This document shows, piece after piece, positions 55,650 to 64,000 of a stretch of DNA of 64,000 bases. Position 1 is the stretch's first letter, and each line of letters begins with the position of its first letter. Both the position numbers and the translations under genes were made by a program. The stretch comes from Nesterenkonia sedimenti (GTDB lineage: Bacteria > Actinomycetota > Actinomycetes > Actinomycetales > Micrococcaceae), in assembly GCF_012641515.1 (NCBI RefSeq), contig NZ_JABAHY010000007.1:88934-152933 (forward strand), written 5' to 3'. The notes beneath the pieces were generated by a model that was not told where the DNA came from, searched no databases, and worked only from the letters and a program-made list of their open reading frames with translations.

Positions 55650-58121
55650 GTGAGCGAAACTGCTAAGCCCTCGTATGACTTCCAGCGGATCGAAGCCAAA
55701 TGGCTGCCGTTCTGGGAGCAGGACGGGACCTTTGTGGTCGATGAGGCCGACACCCGGCCCAAGAAATATGTCTGCGATATGTTCCCCTACCCCTCCGGGG
55801 ATCTCCACATGGGTCACGCCGAGGCCTTCGCCATCGGGGATGTGCCGGCCCGCTACTGGCGGCTGCGCGGCTATAACGTGCTGCACCCCATCGGCTGGGA
55901 CTCCTTCGGACTGCCGGCCGAGAACGCCGCGATCAAGAACAACGCGCATCCGGCCGAGTGGACATACAACAACATCGACACCCAGGCCGCCAGCTTCAAG
56001 CGCTACGCGATCAGCACTGACTGGAGCCGCCGGCTGCACACCTCCGATGAGCTCTACTACCGCTGGACCCAGTGGCTGTTCCTGAAACTCTACGAACGCG
56101 GCCTGGCCTACCGGAAGAACTCCCCGGTCAACTGGTGCCCCTCCTGCCAGACAGTGCTGGCCAATGAGCAGGTCATCGGCGATGGCGTCTGCGAACGCTG
56201 CAAGACCCCAGTCACCAAGAAGGCCCTGAATCAGTGGTACTTCAAGATCACCGACTACGCCGACCGGCTGCTCGACGATATGGAACAGCTCGAAGGCAGC
56301 TGGCCCGAACGAGTCCTGGCGATGCAGCGCAACTGGATCGGCCGATCCACCGGCGCCTCTGTCCGCTTCCGCGTCGAAGATTACGAGGACATCGAGGTCT
56401 TCACCACCCGGCCCGATACGCTCTACGGGGTCACCTTCATGGTGGTCGCCGCCGACGCTGAGCTGGCCGCCGAACTGGTCACCGATGCCCAGCGCGCTGA
56501 ACTGGAGGAATACCGGGAGAAGCTGAAATCGGTCTCCGAGATCGAGCGGCAGTCCGCCGACCGGGAGAAGACCGGAGTTTTCCTGGGCCGTTACGCGGTG
56601 CATCCGCTGACCGGTGAGCAGATCCCGATCTGGGCTGCCGACTACGTGCTGGCCGACTACGGCACCGGCGCTGTGATGGGTGTGCCCGCTCACGATCAGC
56701 GTGACCTCGAATTCGCCCTGAAATTCGAGCTGCCGGTCAACGTGGTGGTCGATACCGGTAACGAGAACCCCGCCGTCAGCGGCGAGGCGGCCGCCGGTGA
56801 AGGTGTGGCGGTCAACTCCCCGAAATGGGACGGGCTGGCCAAGGACGAGGCCATCACCCGCTCCATCGAGGTTCTTGAGGCCGATGGCGCCGGCGAGGCC
56901 AAGGTGAACTACCGGCTGCGCGACTGGCTGCTCTCCCGCCAGCGGTTCTGGGGTGCGCCGATCCCGATCATCCACTGCCCCGACTGCGGGGAGGTGCCGG
57001 TGCCCGATGATCAGTTGCCGGTGCAGCTGCCCACCGATATGCGCGGTGAGGAGCTGGCGCCGAAGGGCCAGTCGCCGTTGGCCTCCAACAGCGACTGGGT
57101 GACCGTGGACTGCCCGGAGTGCGGTAAGACCGCCACCCGGGACACCGATACCATGGACACCTTCGTGGACTCCTCCTGGTACTACATCCGGTATATCGAC
57201 CCGCAGAGTACCGAGGCCGCGTTCCCCACCGAACTGGTCAATGAATGGCTGCCGGTGGACCAGTACGTCGGCGGTGTCGAACATGCCATCCTGCATCTGC
57301 TCTACTCGCGGTTCTTCACCAAGGTCCTCTACGACATGGGCCTGGTGAACTTCACCGAACCATTCAAGGCCCTGCTCAACCAGGGGCAGGTCATCAATGG
57401 CGGTAAGGCGATGTCCAAATCCCTGGGCAATGGCGTGAACCTCGGCGAGCAGCTGGAGGCATTCGGCGTCGACGCGGTCCGGTTGACCATGCTCTTCGCC
57501 TCCCCACCGGAGGACGATGTCGACTGGGCAGATGTCAGCCCCGCAGCCAGCCAGAAGTTCCTGGCCCGTGCCTGGCGACTGGCCCAGGACGTCTCCAGCG
57601 ACCCCGGGGCGGATGCCGCCACGGGTGCTCAGGGCCTGCGTGCGGTGACCCACCGGACCATCGCTGATGCTCAGGCGCTGCTGGAGGACCAGAAGTACAA
57701 CGTCGTCGTCGCCCGTCTCATGGAGCTGGTCAACGCTGCCCGCAAGGAGATCGACTCTGGGGCCGGTGGCGCCGACCCCGCCGTGCGCGAGGCCGCAGAG
57801 GTCACCGCACAGATCCTGTCCCTGGCCGCGCCCTACACCGCAGAGGATATGTGGGAGATGCTGGGCCATCAGGCATCAGTGTCCAACTCCACCTGGCCCT
57901 CCTATGAGGAGGCCCTGCTGGTCGAGGACACCGTCACCGCAGTGGTCCAGGTCAAGGGCAAACTGCGTGACAAGCTGGAGGTCCCGGTGGACATCAGCGA
58001 GTCCGAACTGGAGGAGAAGGCCCTGGCGCTGCCGAAGATCCAGCGCTACATCGCCGAGGACGGCGGTGTGCGGAAGGTGATTGTGCGCGCACCCAAACTG
58101 GTCAACGTCGTCACCGGCTGA
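55650..58121 (+). CDS. leuS: Leucyl-tRNA synthetase
   Basis: A class I synthetase charging tRNA(Leu), 823 residues, the bacterial type. The HIGH box is [14 protein letters not shown], followed by [20 protein letters not shown]. The CP1 editing domain includes [17 protein letters not shown] and [21 protein letters not shown] zinc-like cysteine pair appears in CPDCGEVP and CPECGKTAT, and the KMSKS loop is [14 protein letters not shown]. The GTG at 55650 is preferred over an in-frame TTG at 55632. No T-box leader is visible in the short gap upstream. degV-comEA-comEC follow, as is usual in relatives. Confidence 0.96.
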   Translation: MSETAKPSYDFQRIEAKWLPFWEQDGTFVVDEADTRPKKYVCDMFPYPSGDLHMGHAEAFAIGDVPARYWRLRGYNVLHPIGWDSFGLPAENAAIKNNAHPAEWTYNNIDTQAASFKRYAISTDWSRRLHTSDELYYRWTQWLFLKLYERGLAYRKNSPVNWCPSCQTVLANEQVIGDGVCERCKTPVTKKALNQWYFKITDYADRLLDDMEQLEGSWPERVLAMQRNWIGRSTGASVRFRVEDYEDIEVFTTRPDTLYGVTFMVVAADAELAAELVTDAQRAELEEYREKLKSVSEIERQSADREKTGVFLGRYAVHPLTGEQIPIWAADYVLADYGTGAVMGVPAHDQRDLEFALKFELPVNVVVDTGNENPAVSGEAAAGEGVAVNSPKWDGLAKDEAITRSIEVLEADGAGEAKVNYRLRDWLLSRQRFWGAPIPIIHCPDCGEVPVPDDQLPVQLPTDMRGEELAPKGQSPLASNSDWVTVDCPECGKTATRDTDTMDTFVDSSWYYIRYIDPQSTEAAFPTELVNEWLPVDQYVGGVEHAILHLLYSRFFTKVLYDMGLVNFTEPFKALLNQGQVINGGKAMSKSLGNGVNLGEQLEAFGVDAVRLTMLFASPPEDDVDWADVSPAASQKFLARAWRLAQDVSSDPGADAATGAQGLRAVTHRTIADAQALLEDQKYNVVVARLMELVNAARKEIDSGAGGADPAVREAAEVTAQILSLAAPYTAEDMWEMLGHQASVSNSTWPSYEEALLVEDTVTAVVQVKGKLRDKLEVPVDISESELEEKALALPKIQRYIAEDGGVRKVIVRAPKLVNVVTG

Positions 58122-58169
58122 TCCCTGCGAGAAACACCCGGATTATCGGGCCCAAGGCAGGGATAGATC

Positions 58170-59228
58170 ATGAGCAGAACTGACGGCGAGGCTAGAAACA
58201 ACCGGTGGGTCCAGGCTCAGAACAGCCGGCTGGAAACCATTCGGGGCCTGAGACGGCATCATGTCACCCTGGTCCGGCCCAGTTTGCGCCGACGGCGTGG
58301 CCGGGTGGCAGTGGTCACCGATGCAGCCTGCGGGCTGCCGGTGGACCCCACCACCGGCCGGCCTGTCCTGGGCGTGCTCGGCGAGCACCTGGAGATCGTG
58401 CCGATCCCGGTGATGATCGACCGCGGGCACCGCGACCAGCGGCCCGAGATGTACCCGGAGTACTCACCGGAGCTGAGCCGTGATCTCCCGCTGGCCCTGG
58501 CCCAGGGGCTTCCGGTGCGCACCTCCCGGCCGGCAGTCGGGCGGATCGGGCAGGTCTATCAACGGCTGCACCAGCAAGGCTTCTCCGCAGTGGTCTCCAT
58601 CCACCTCTCCGCGCATCTGTCAGGAACCTACGACGCCGCCGTGCTCGCCGCGGAATCAGCCCCCCTGCCGGTCAATGTCGTCGACTCCCATCATGCGGGC
58701 CTCGGGCTGGGCCAGGCAGCACTCTGGGCAGCCATGCAGGCGCGTACCGGTGCCGATCTGGAGTGGGTGACCGCCAATGTCAATGGCATGGTGGCAAGTT
58801 CCCGGTCGGTATTCGCGGTACCAAGTCTGGAACAGCTGCGCCGAGGAGGCCGCATCAACCGGATCGCCTCGGTATTCGGTTCGATGATGCGGATCAAACC
58901 AGTCCTGGAGCTGCGGCAGGGGGAGATTGCCCCCTTGGAACTGACACACTCCATGAACCGAGCTGTCTCGCGGATGCAGGAAGCCGCCATTAGCCACGTC
59001 CAGCAGATTGATGCCGCCGATACACCCCGGTTGGGTGTCCAGTACTGCGGGAACCTGCAGCAGGCCCAGGACCTGGCCGATAAGCTGCAGCCGCATTCCA
59101 GTGAACCCGTGCCGGTGCTAGAACTTCCTCCTGCCCTGGCCGCACACCTCGGACTGGGGGCATTGGGCATCACCATCACCAAAGACGGGCATCCCCTGCT
59201 CCGGACCCCGCCGGGCTACCTCTCCTAG
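58170..59228 (+). CDS. DegV family fatty-acid-binding protein
   Basis: DegV proteins bind a fatty acid; in Firmicutes relatives (FakB) they present it to a kinase. This one has 352 residues, longer than the usual 280, with a basic N-terminal extension (about 1-45, LRRHHVTLVRPSLRRRRG). The DegV entry is RVAVVTDAACGLPVDPTTGR; TSRPAVGRIGQVYQRLHQQG and VVSIHLSAHLSGTYDAAVLA are the lipid-binding signature; VPSLEQLRRGGRINRIASVF follows. No FakA kinase is adjacent. The start ATG at 58170 has only a modest ribosome-binding site. Confidence 0.88.
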   Translation: MSRTDGEARNNRWVQAQNSRLETIRGLRRHHVTLVRPSLRRRRGRVAVVTDAACGLPVDPTTGRPVLGVLGEHLEIVPIPVMIDRGHRDQRPEMYPEYSPELSRDLPLALAQGLPVRTSRPAVGRIGQVYQRLHQQGFSAVVSIHLSAHLSGTYDAAVLAAESAPLPVNVVDSHHAGLGLGQAALWAAMQARTGADLEWVTANVNGMVASSRSVFAVPSLEQLRRGGRINRIASVFGSMMRIKPVLELRQGEIAPLELTHSMNRAVSRMQEAAISHVQQIDAADTPRLGVQYCGNLQQAQDLADKLQPHSSEPVPVLELPPALAAHLGLGALGITITKDGHPLLRTPPGYLS

Positions 59229-59249
59229 ACCTACCGCACAGACTGGTTC

Positions 59250-59265
59250 CTGGGGATTTCCCCAG
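59250..59265. repeat. Perfect dyad between degV and comEA
   Basis: CTGGGGA-TT-TCCCCAG at 59250-59265 has 7-bp arms and a 2-base centre. There is no T run, so it is not a clear terminator. The small centre suits a protein operator in the 127-base gap before comEA, but no regulator can be named. Confidence 0.45.
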
Positions 59266-59355
59266 TCCAGCCCTAGACGGTAGCGACATGCCGCTGTGCC
59301 CACAGTCGTCTGGACCTTGGGTCCTGTGCAGCCTGTCCAGCTCTAGCCTCAGAGC

Positions 59356-60156
59356 ATGCAGCACTATGACCCCGAGCTGGAAGGGTTCCCCGAGGATCGG
59401 GAAATCTTCACCCGCCGGGAACGGCTGCGTGCCCAGAGGGAGGTGGAGAACGCATCACCGGTGCGGCTGCGACTGGGGATCTCAGTAGTGCTCGTCGTCC
59501 TCGCCGGAGCTCTGAGCTGGATGACAGTCTCCTGGCTGTTGGACCGTACTGCGAGCTCCGAACCCTTACCGGAAGCCCCCGCCCTGGGTGAGGAGGACCA
59601 GGAGGACGACCCCGGGGAGACACAGCAGGAGAACCGGCCGCCAAGCCCCGGCGGCGCCTCTGCTGAGGGCGAGGACAACACCGGCGAAGGCCCTATCCTG
59701 GTCCATGTCGCAGGTGGCGTGGCCGAACCCCAGGTGGTGGAACTTGACCACGGGGCCCGGGTCATCGAGGCGGTAGAAGCAGCAGGCGGCCTCACCGATG
59801 AAGCCGCCGCAGAGGGCATCAACCTCGCAGCAGAGGCCCAGGACGGCACCCTGATCTATGTCCCGACCAGCGAGGAGCTCGAATCCGGTGCGGGCGCCGA
59901 GCTGCCCCATAACGGAGCAGGCACCGCACCCGATGCCGATGACGGGACAGCGGGGGATGATCAAGCCGCCATCAACATCAACACCGCCGATGCACAGGAA
60001 TTGGAAGAGCTGCCCGGTATCGGTCCAGCACTTGCCGAACGCATCATCACCTACCGGCAGACCCACGGCGACTTCGGCTCCGTGGAGGAGCTGGCTGCAG
60101 TCAGCGGGATCGGACCGGCGATTATCGAGAACATCACAGATTCGGTGACCTGGTGA
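59356..60156 (+). CDS. comEA: Competence DNA receptor ComEA
   Basis: A membrane-anchored double-stranded DNA receptor for transformation. It has 266 residues: a cytoplasmic basic N-terminus, one transmembrane helix (ISVVLVVLAGALSWMTVSWL, about residues 43-63), an acidic Pro/Glu-rich linker, a SLBB domain (ILVHVAGGVAEPQVVELDHG, then EAAGGLTDEAAAEGINLAAE), a second acidic linker and a C-terminal helix-hairpin-helix pair (ININTADAQELEELPGIGPA and VEELAAVSGIGPAIIENI). This is the complete Gram-positive ComEA architecture. comEC overlaps its stop by 4 bases. Confidence 0.93.
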   Translation: MQHYDPELEGFPEDREIFTRRERLRAQREVENASPVRLRLGISVVLVVLAGALSWMTVSWLLDRTASSEPLPEAPALGEEDQEDDPGETQQENRPPSPGGASAEGEDNTGEGPILVHVAGGVAEPQVVELDHGARVIEAVEAAGGLTDEAAAEGINLAAEAQDGTLIYVPTSEELESGAGAELPHNGAGTAPDADDGTAGDDQAAININTADAQELEELPGIGPALAERIITYRQTHGDFGSVEELAAVSGIGPAIIENITDSVTW

Positions 60157-62657
60157 GTCGCAGCATCAAAGAAGCCCAGCCCCTGGACCTGCGGCTGCTG
60201 CCTGCGGTGCTGGTCCTGTGGCCAGCAGCCTTCTTCGGGGTGGGGCTCACTGTGACCGCACTGCGGGTCACTGCCACCGTGCTGGTTCTGGCCGCGGCCC
60301 TGGGCATCGGCTGTTGGCTGCTGACCTCCGCCCGCCGTCGCCTCAGAGGGATATCCGTGCGGTCCCTGCTGGCCCATAGTGTTCTCTGTGCCGGTGTGGC
60401 CGCGGCAGTACTGCTCACGGTGGCCAATACCAAGGACGGCTGGGTCCAATCTGGTTGGGCCGATGCCGTGGCCAGTGATGTCCCCGTGGAGGTCACTCTG
60501 CGCATCACCGGGGACGCCCAGCCGCTGCAGAGCCGTGGTTTCGATGGGACGGACCAGGTCCGGCTGCCAGTGCGTGTGCTGTCCTACCGCAGTCCGGGCG
60601 GGGAGACGTTCACTGCAGTCGGAGCCGAAGCGGTTGCCATCCTCCCCGCGCAGAATCACGCCTCAGCTGGCTCGGAATCGACGACTGCGGCACAGGCACC
60701 CCTAGAGGCCGGCAGCAGGTACCGGGGACTCATGCAGGCCGGACAGACCGCATCGACCGACCGGGTGACTGCAGTGCTGCGCCCCTTCGGCTCTGAGGGA
60801 ATCCCCCGGCAGCTGGAGCCCGATCTCTGGTCTGAGGTGATGGACAGGTTCAACGGGCTGAGGCAGGCCACAGCGGAGCAGTCCCAGCACACCCTGGGGG
60901 AGGCTCCGGCCCTGCTGCCGGGGGTGATATTGGGTGATCGCTCAGGACAGGGGGCTGAGCTCACCGATGCCATGCGGATATCGGGGTTGACCCATATGAC
61001 AGTGGTCAGCGGGACACACTGCGCATTGGTGATGGGTGCACTGCTGGGACTGATGCGAATCACCGGCGTACCGCGCTGGTGGATACCCCCGGTACTGCTG
61101 GCTGGGCTGGCTACGTTCGTGATGTTGGTGCAGCCGGCACCGAGCGTGATCCGTGCTGCCGTGATGGGAGGAATCGGGGCGCTGGCGGTCTTCGCAGGCC
61201 GGGGGAGAACCTCATCGGCCCTACTATGCCTCTGTGTGGTCCTGCTGCTTCTCTACGACCCTTGGTTCGCCCGTGAAGCTGCCTTCCAACTCTCTGTGGC
61301 CGCAACGGCTGGCATAGTGCTCGTCGGAGCGAGGCTGAACCTCTACTTCCAGCGCTGGCTGCCAGGCTTCATCGCCGCCCCGCTGGCCCTTGCCAGCTCC
61401 GCCCAGTTGTTCGTCACCCCGGTGCTCTTACCGCTGGCTGAGGGGATCACCCTCTACAGTATCCCCGCCAATATCCTGGCCGGGCCTCTGCTGCCCCTGG
61501 TCACCGTCCCCGGCACCGCAGCAGCTGTGATCTCCACGGCCTTGCCCTGGGTCTCACAGGCTCTGCTGTGGCTGGCCGGCTTCCCCGCAGCAGCCATTGC
61601 CCTGATCGGTCATTCGGCGGCTGCCTTGCCGCAGGCACTGGCACCCTGGCCACAGGGAGTTCTGGGATGGGTCTTAGCGGGGATCTACACGGCGGCGGCG
61701 GTGCTCATCTGCCGGGCCGTGATCACTGGGTCCCTGGGCGGTCGCGGGCAGCGACTGCTGCTCAGCTGCACAGCAGGTGGCCTCATCGCCGTGGTGGTAC
61801 CCGGTCAGATGTTGATGGCCGGGATACTCGGCCGTGGTCTGCCCGAGGACTGGCGCCTGGCGCTCTGCGATGTGGGGCAGGGGCATATGTTGGTCATCCG
61901 TACCGCGGAGCAGAGTGGGATTGTGGTCGATGCGGGGCAGGAGCCTGCTGAGGCGCAACGGTGTCTGAACCAGTTGGCGGTGGAGCAGGTGCAGATCCTG
62001 ATGATCACTCATGATCACGCCGACCATTATGGCGGGACACCCGGAGTGCTGGCGGCCGCTGACGTGGAGACTGTTCTCTATTCGGCCTCAGCGGGATGGG
62101 CGCCATCGGAGGCATTGGAGTTCGAGGAACTGCCTGAGCTGCGAGCTGAGGTGGGGCAGGAGGGTATCCATGAGGGACAGTATCCGCTCAGCTGGGAGAT
62201 CTGGGCGGCCGCCGACTGGTACCCCAACCCCAATGACAACTCCCTAGTGGTCAGTTTTGACCTCTGGGATGCCAAAACGCCAGTAGGCGCAGTCGGATCC
62301 GCGAACAATCCGCTGCGCCTACTGGCGATGGGTGACCTCGAGGAAGAGGTCACGGGACTCATGATCACCCGTGATGCCCTACCGGCGGAGGTCGATGTTT
62401 TGAAAGTCTCACACCATGGAGCAGCCAATGGCGGTACTGAGATCCTTGAACGGACTCAGCCCACCGTGGCGCTGATTGGAGTTGGTGAGGACAACACATA
62501 CGGTCACCCGGCTGCCGAGATTCTCGAATCCCTCGAGGCACTCGGTGCCGGGGTGTACCGCACAGATCTGCACGGGACCGTTGTGTTCAGCCTTGCGGCT
62601 GAGGGCGGGGAGCTTACTCCTCGTCGTCTTCCTCGGACTAAACGACGGGCAGCTTGA
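60153..62657 (+). CDS. comEC: Competence DNA channel ComEC/Rec2
   Basis: Forms the channel for single-stranded DNA uptake. It has 834 residues: N-terminal helices, an OB-fold-like segment (about 105-190), the Competence core (HTLGEAPALLPGVILGDRSG; ISGLTHMTVVSGTHCALVMG) with several membrane helices, and a C-terminal metallo-beta-lactamase-like domain with LCDVGQGHMLVIRTAEQSGI and the HxHxDH motif in MITHDHADHYGGTPGV near residue 617. The gene is intact, so the DNA-uptake pair is complete here; pilus and ATPase genes lie elsewhere if present. Its 3' end overlaps the convergent rpf gene by 20 bases. holA, usual after comEC in relatives, is not there. Confidence 0.93.
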   Translation: MSRSIKEAQPLDLRLLPAVLVLWPAAFFGVGLTVTALRVTATVLVLAAALGIGCWLLTSARRRLRGISVRSLLAHSVLCAGVAAAVLLTVANTKDGWVQSGWADAVASDVPVEVTLRITGDAQPLQSRGFDGTDQVRLPVRVLSYRSPGGETFTAVGAEAVAILPAQNHASAGSESTTAAQAPLEAGSRYRGLMQAGQTASTDRVTAVLRPFGSEGIPRQLEPDLWSEVMDRFNGLRQATAEQSQHTLGEAPALLPGVILGDRSGQGAELTDAMRISGLTHMTVVSGTHCALVMGALLGLMRITGVPRWWIPPVLLAGLATFVMLVQPAPSVIRAAVMGGIGALAVFAGRGRTSSALLCLCVVLLLLYDPWFAREAAFQLSVAATAGIVLVGARLNLYFQRWLPGFIAAPLALASSAQLFVTPVLLPLAEGITLYSIPANILAGPLLPLVTVPGTAAAVISTALPWVSQALLWLAGFPAAAIALIGHSAAALPQALAPWPQGVLGWVLAGIYTAAAVLICRAVITGSLGGRGQRLLLSCTAGGLIAVVVPGQMLMAGILGRGLPEDWRLALCDVGQGHMLVIRTAEQSGIVVDAGQEPAEAQRCLNQLAVEQVQILMITHDHADHYGGTPGVLAAADVETVLYSASAGWAPSEALEFEELPELRAEVGQEGIHEGQYPLSWEIWAAADWYPNPNDNSLVVSFDLWDAKTPVGAVGSANNPLRLLAMGDLEEEVTGLMITRDALPAEVDVLKVSHHGAANGGTEILERTQPTVALIGVGEDNTYGHPAAEILESLEALGAGVYRTDLHGTVVFSLAAEGGELTPRRLPRTKRRAA

Positions 62658-63384
62658 GCTCATCGCCGACGTAGATGAGGTTAGGATCCTCGATCTCCTC
62701 GGCGTTGGCGCCCCAGAGGTCCTCCCAGTCGAGGTCCAGCTCCTCGGCGATGGAGGCCAGGGAGTCACCGGACTCGATGGTGTAGGTCTCATCGGAGACC
62801 TCAACGTCAGTGTTCGGCTCAGCGGAGAACTCCGCAGCGGCCGGGGCAGGGGTCTCAGCCTGGGGCTGCTCCTGGGGAGCTTCCTGCTGAGTCTCCTGCT
62901 GCTGCGGCTGGCTCTGCTGCTGAGACTGCTGGTTCTGCTGGGATTCAGTCTGCTGGTTCTCGCTGCTCGCGTTGCTGCCGGAGTCAGAAGAACCGCTGTT
63001 GCCAGAAGAGGTGTTTCCGCCGCCGCCACTGGGCGAGCCGGAAAGGCCGAGCTGTGCGGAGCAGGATGGCCACTGGCCCCAGCCGTAGCGGGCCTGAAGT
63101 TCAGTGGCTACGGCGATCTGCTGCTCACGGGTGGCCTGGTGGGGGTACTCGGCGTACTGCTGGCCGCCCATGGAGTCCCAGGTGGCCTTCATGAACTGCA
63201 GTCCACCGTAGAAGCCGTTACCGGTGTTGATGGACCAGTTGCCCCCGGACTCGCACTCGGCCAGCCGGTCCCAGTCGCTCTGGGCGTTTGCAACGGGGGC
63301 CTGAGCGACCACTGCGCCGCCGGCCAGGACTGCGGCAGCCATGGAGCCGCCCACGATCCGCTTGAAAGTCTTTTGAGTCTTCAT
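62638..63384 (-). CDS. Resuscitation-promoting factor-like transglycosylase with LysM
   Basis: A secreted peptidoglycan hydrolase of 248 residues. It has a Sec signal peptide (MKTQKTFKRIVGG, hydrophobic core, cleavage probably after ANA at 34), an Rpf domain at about 36-110 (DWDRLAECESGGNWSINTGN, GFYGGLQFMKATWDSMGG) with catalytic Glu at E45 in CESGGNW, a Ser/Gly then Gln-rich spacer (about 115-175), and a C-terminal LysM domain (YTIESGDSLASIAEELDLDW, about 199-246). Rpf proteins revive dormant cells by cutting the wall. The ATG at 63384 has AAGG six bases upstream. It converges on comEC with a 20-base overlap of coding ends. Confidence 0.92.
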   Translation of the reverse strand: MKTQKTFKRIVGGSMAAAVLAGGAVVAQAPVANAQSDWDRLAECESGGNWSINTGNGFYGGLQFMKATWDSMGGQQYAEYPHQATREQQIAVATELQARYGWGQWPSCSAQLGLSGSPSGGGGNTSSGNSGSSDSGSNASSENQQTESQQNQQSQQQSQPQQQETQQEAPQEQPQAETPAPAAAEFSAEPNTDVEVSDETYTIESGDSLASIAEELDLDWEDLWGANAEEIEDPNLIYVGDELKLPVV

Positions 63385-63594
63385 TAGTGCCTTATTCCTC
63401 ACTTAGTCGAGAGTTCTGAATCTGTACTTCATGACGCGATGGGAACGCGCGGTAGGTCACGTAAACATCACAGAAGTTTTGCCGCACTCCAGTAAAGAGT
63501 CTCGGAACGGTCACGTCAACCGGGGAATCAGGGGGTCTCTCAGGTCAAAAACCCCGGAATCATGCGGATCTAGCTTCGTTATCAAGCTGTGATC
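63385..63594 (-). other. Structured leader/promoter region of the rpf gene
   Basis: No gene is seen in these 210 bases. CCGGGG (63520-63525) can pair with CCCCGG (63553-63558) around a loop that holds further short self-complementary pieces, so the rpf transcript may have a folded leader, or this may terminate the neighbouring EamA gene. Some actinobacterial rpf genes carry a cyclic-di-AMP (ydaO) riboswitch, but I could not match its conserved bases here. Confidence 0.35.
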
Positions 63595-64000
63595 TTAGTT
63601 TCTGTGAGTTTTATGTGAATCAGGTGCTGGAACTACAGCATGTGCCCCGGTTTGCAGATCCAGGCTGGCCGTGACCGGCTCAGGCTCGCCGCGGGACCCC
63701 AGGAGGGTCACTGTGTTCGCGGCGATGACCAGGGCGATTCCTGACCAGGCTAGAACTCCCAGCGCTTCGCCGAGGAAGACCATGCCGATCAATGCGGCGA
63801 AGAACGGATGCAGTGACATGCCCAGCCCGAAGATCAGAGGCGAGATTCGTCGCAGCACAATGAGGTCCAGGGCATAGGGCACAGCAGTGGAGAACAGTCC
63901 TGCCAGCAGAGCAAAGACATAGGCCTGCCAGGGCGGCTGGAAACTGTAGATGATCACGACGACGGCCGGCAGCATCCCCGTTGCCGAAAGGATCGTGGCA
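63595..64000 (-). CDS. EamA/DMT-family transporter, C-terminal part (cut by window end)
   Basis: The frame is open to the last base of the window. About 135 residues are visible, with four hydrophobic segments (AVVVIIYSFQPP; YVFALLAGLFSTAVPYALDL; FGLGMSLHPFFAALIGMVFL; GIALVIAANTVTLLG) and the GEALGVLAWSGIALV signature of the last EamA repeat. A polar tail follows (EPEPVTASLDLQTGAHAVV). RhtA-like members export amino acids such as threonine and homoserine; the substrate cannot be told from this part. The first five or six helices lie beyond the window. Confidence 0.85.
   Translation of the reverse strand, partial: ATILSATGMLPAVVVIIYSFQPPWQAYVFALLAGLFSTAVPYALDLIVLRRISPLIFGLGMSLHPFFAALIGMVFLGEALGVLAWSGIALVIAANTVTLLGSRGEPEPVTASLDLQTGAHAVVPAPDSHKTHRN

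Noticed and set aside
55482-57869. A 795-codon open frame on the minus strand opposite leuS
   Set aside because: It mirrors leuS codon structure, has repetitive Gly/Val/His-rich sequence without domains, and leuS itself is certain.
63385-63594. Cyclic-di-AMP (ydaO) riboswitch in front of rpf
   Set aside because: Known for some actinobacterial rpf genes, but I could not find the conserved riboswitch segments here; only a generic hairpin is visible.

Overview
The window reads as chromosomal DNA of a high-GC actinobacterium of the order Micrococcales, most like Micrococcaceae. The evidence is the actinobacterial IHF gene mihF directly upstream of gmk-rpoZ-coaBC, a PriA without helicase motifs, an rpf gene, a DUF349 gene divergent from hisS, and a pyr operon led by a PyrR-type SD-sequestering hairpin. 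I cannot name the genus. No rRNA, tRNA or CRISPR array was seen.

Layout. (1) 1-3770 is an insertion-sequence graveyard: the 3' part of an IS481 transposase, an IS3 orfA relic, the N-terminal part of an ISL3 transposase, an intact orphan ATP-grasp ligase with AT-rich stretches, a decayed gabT, and the C-terminal part of an ISL3 transposase. (2) 3771-14826 holds rarA, a lipoprotein, several broken genes (VanZ/RDD, a WYL regulator, a VOC protein), small accessory genes, then aspS-hisS on the minus strand and a divergent DUF349 gene. (3) 14923-20559 is mltG-aroE-aroC-aroK-aroB, giving cell-wall synthesis and four shikimate-pathway steps, mostly with stop/start overlaps. (4) 20580-24469 is an accessory insert between aroB and efp: two minus-strand nuclease-fold genes (GIY-YIG and DUF559) and an MFS exporter. 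(5) 24529-37061 is a long plus-strand block: efp-nusB, pyrR-pyrB-pyrC-membrane protein-carA-carB-pyrF, then mihF-gmk-rpoZ-coaBC. (6) 37092-49175 is a catabolic island for an unidentified carboxylic acid: TRAP-TAXI uptake, acyl-CoA ligase and class III CoA-transferase, acyl-CoA dehydrogenase, enoyl-CoA hydratase, 3-hydroxyacyl-CoA dehydrogenase, thiolase, thioesterase and a LysR regulator. (7) 49225-53266 is metK, a methyltransferase and priA. (8) 53272-64000 holds a carbamoylase-type amidohydrolase, an alpha/beta hydrolase, leuS, degV, comEA-comEC, a convergent rpf gene and the C-terminal part of an EamA transporter cut by the window end.

The most interesting items are the paired GIY-YIG and DUF559 nuclease genes (a possible uncharacterised defence module), the orphan ATP-grasp ligase, the self-contained acid-degradation island with a perfect LysR-type dyad (TGATAC-N7-GTATCA) in its divergent promoter region, and the pyrR leader hairpin, which pairs the Shine-Dalgarno sequence and presents a PyrR-binding-loop consensus. 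As I recall usual synteny, gene order suggests an inversion between the DUF349 gene and mltG (alaS and ruvX are not where expected), and fmt and holA are missing from their usual places after priA and comEC. All statements come from reading the sequence; no searches were run and base composition was judged by eye.
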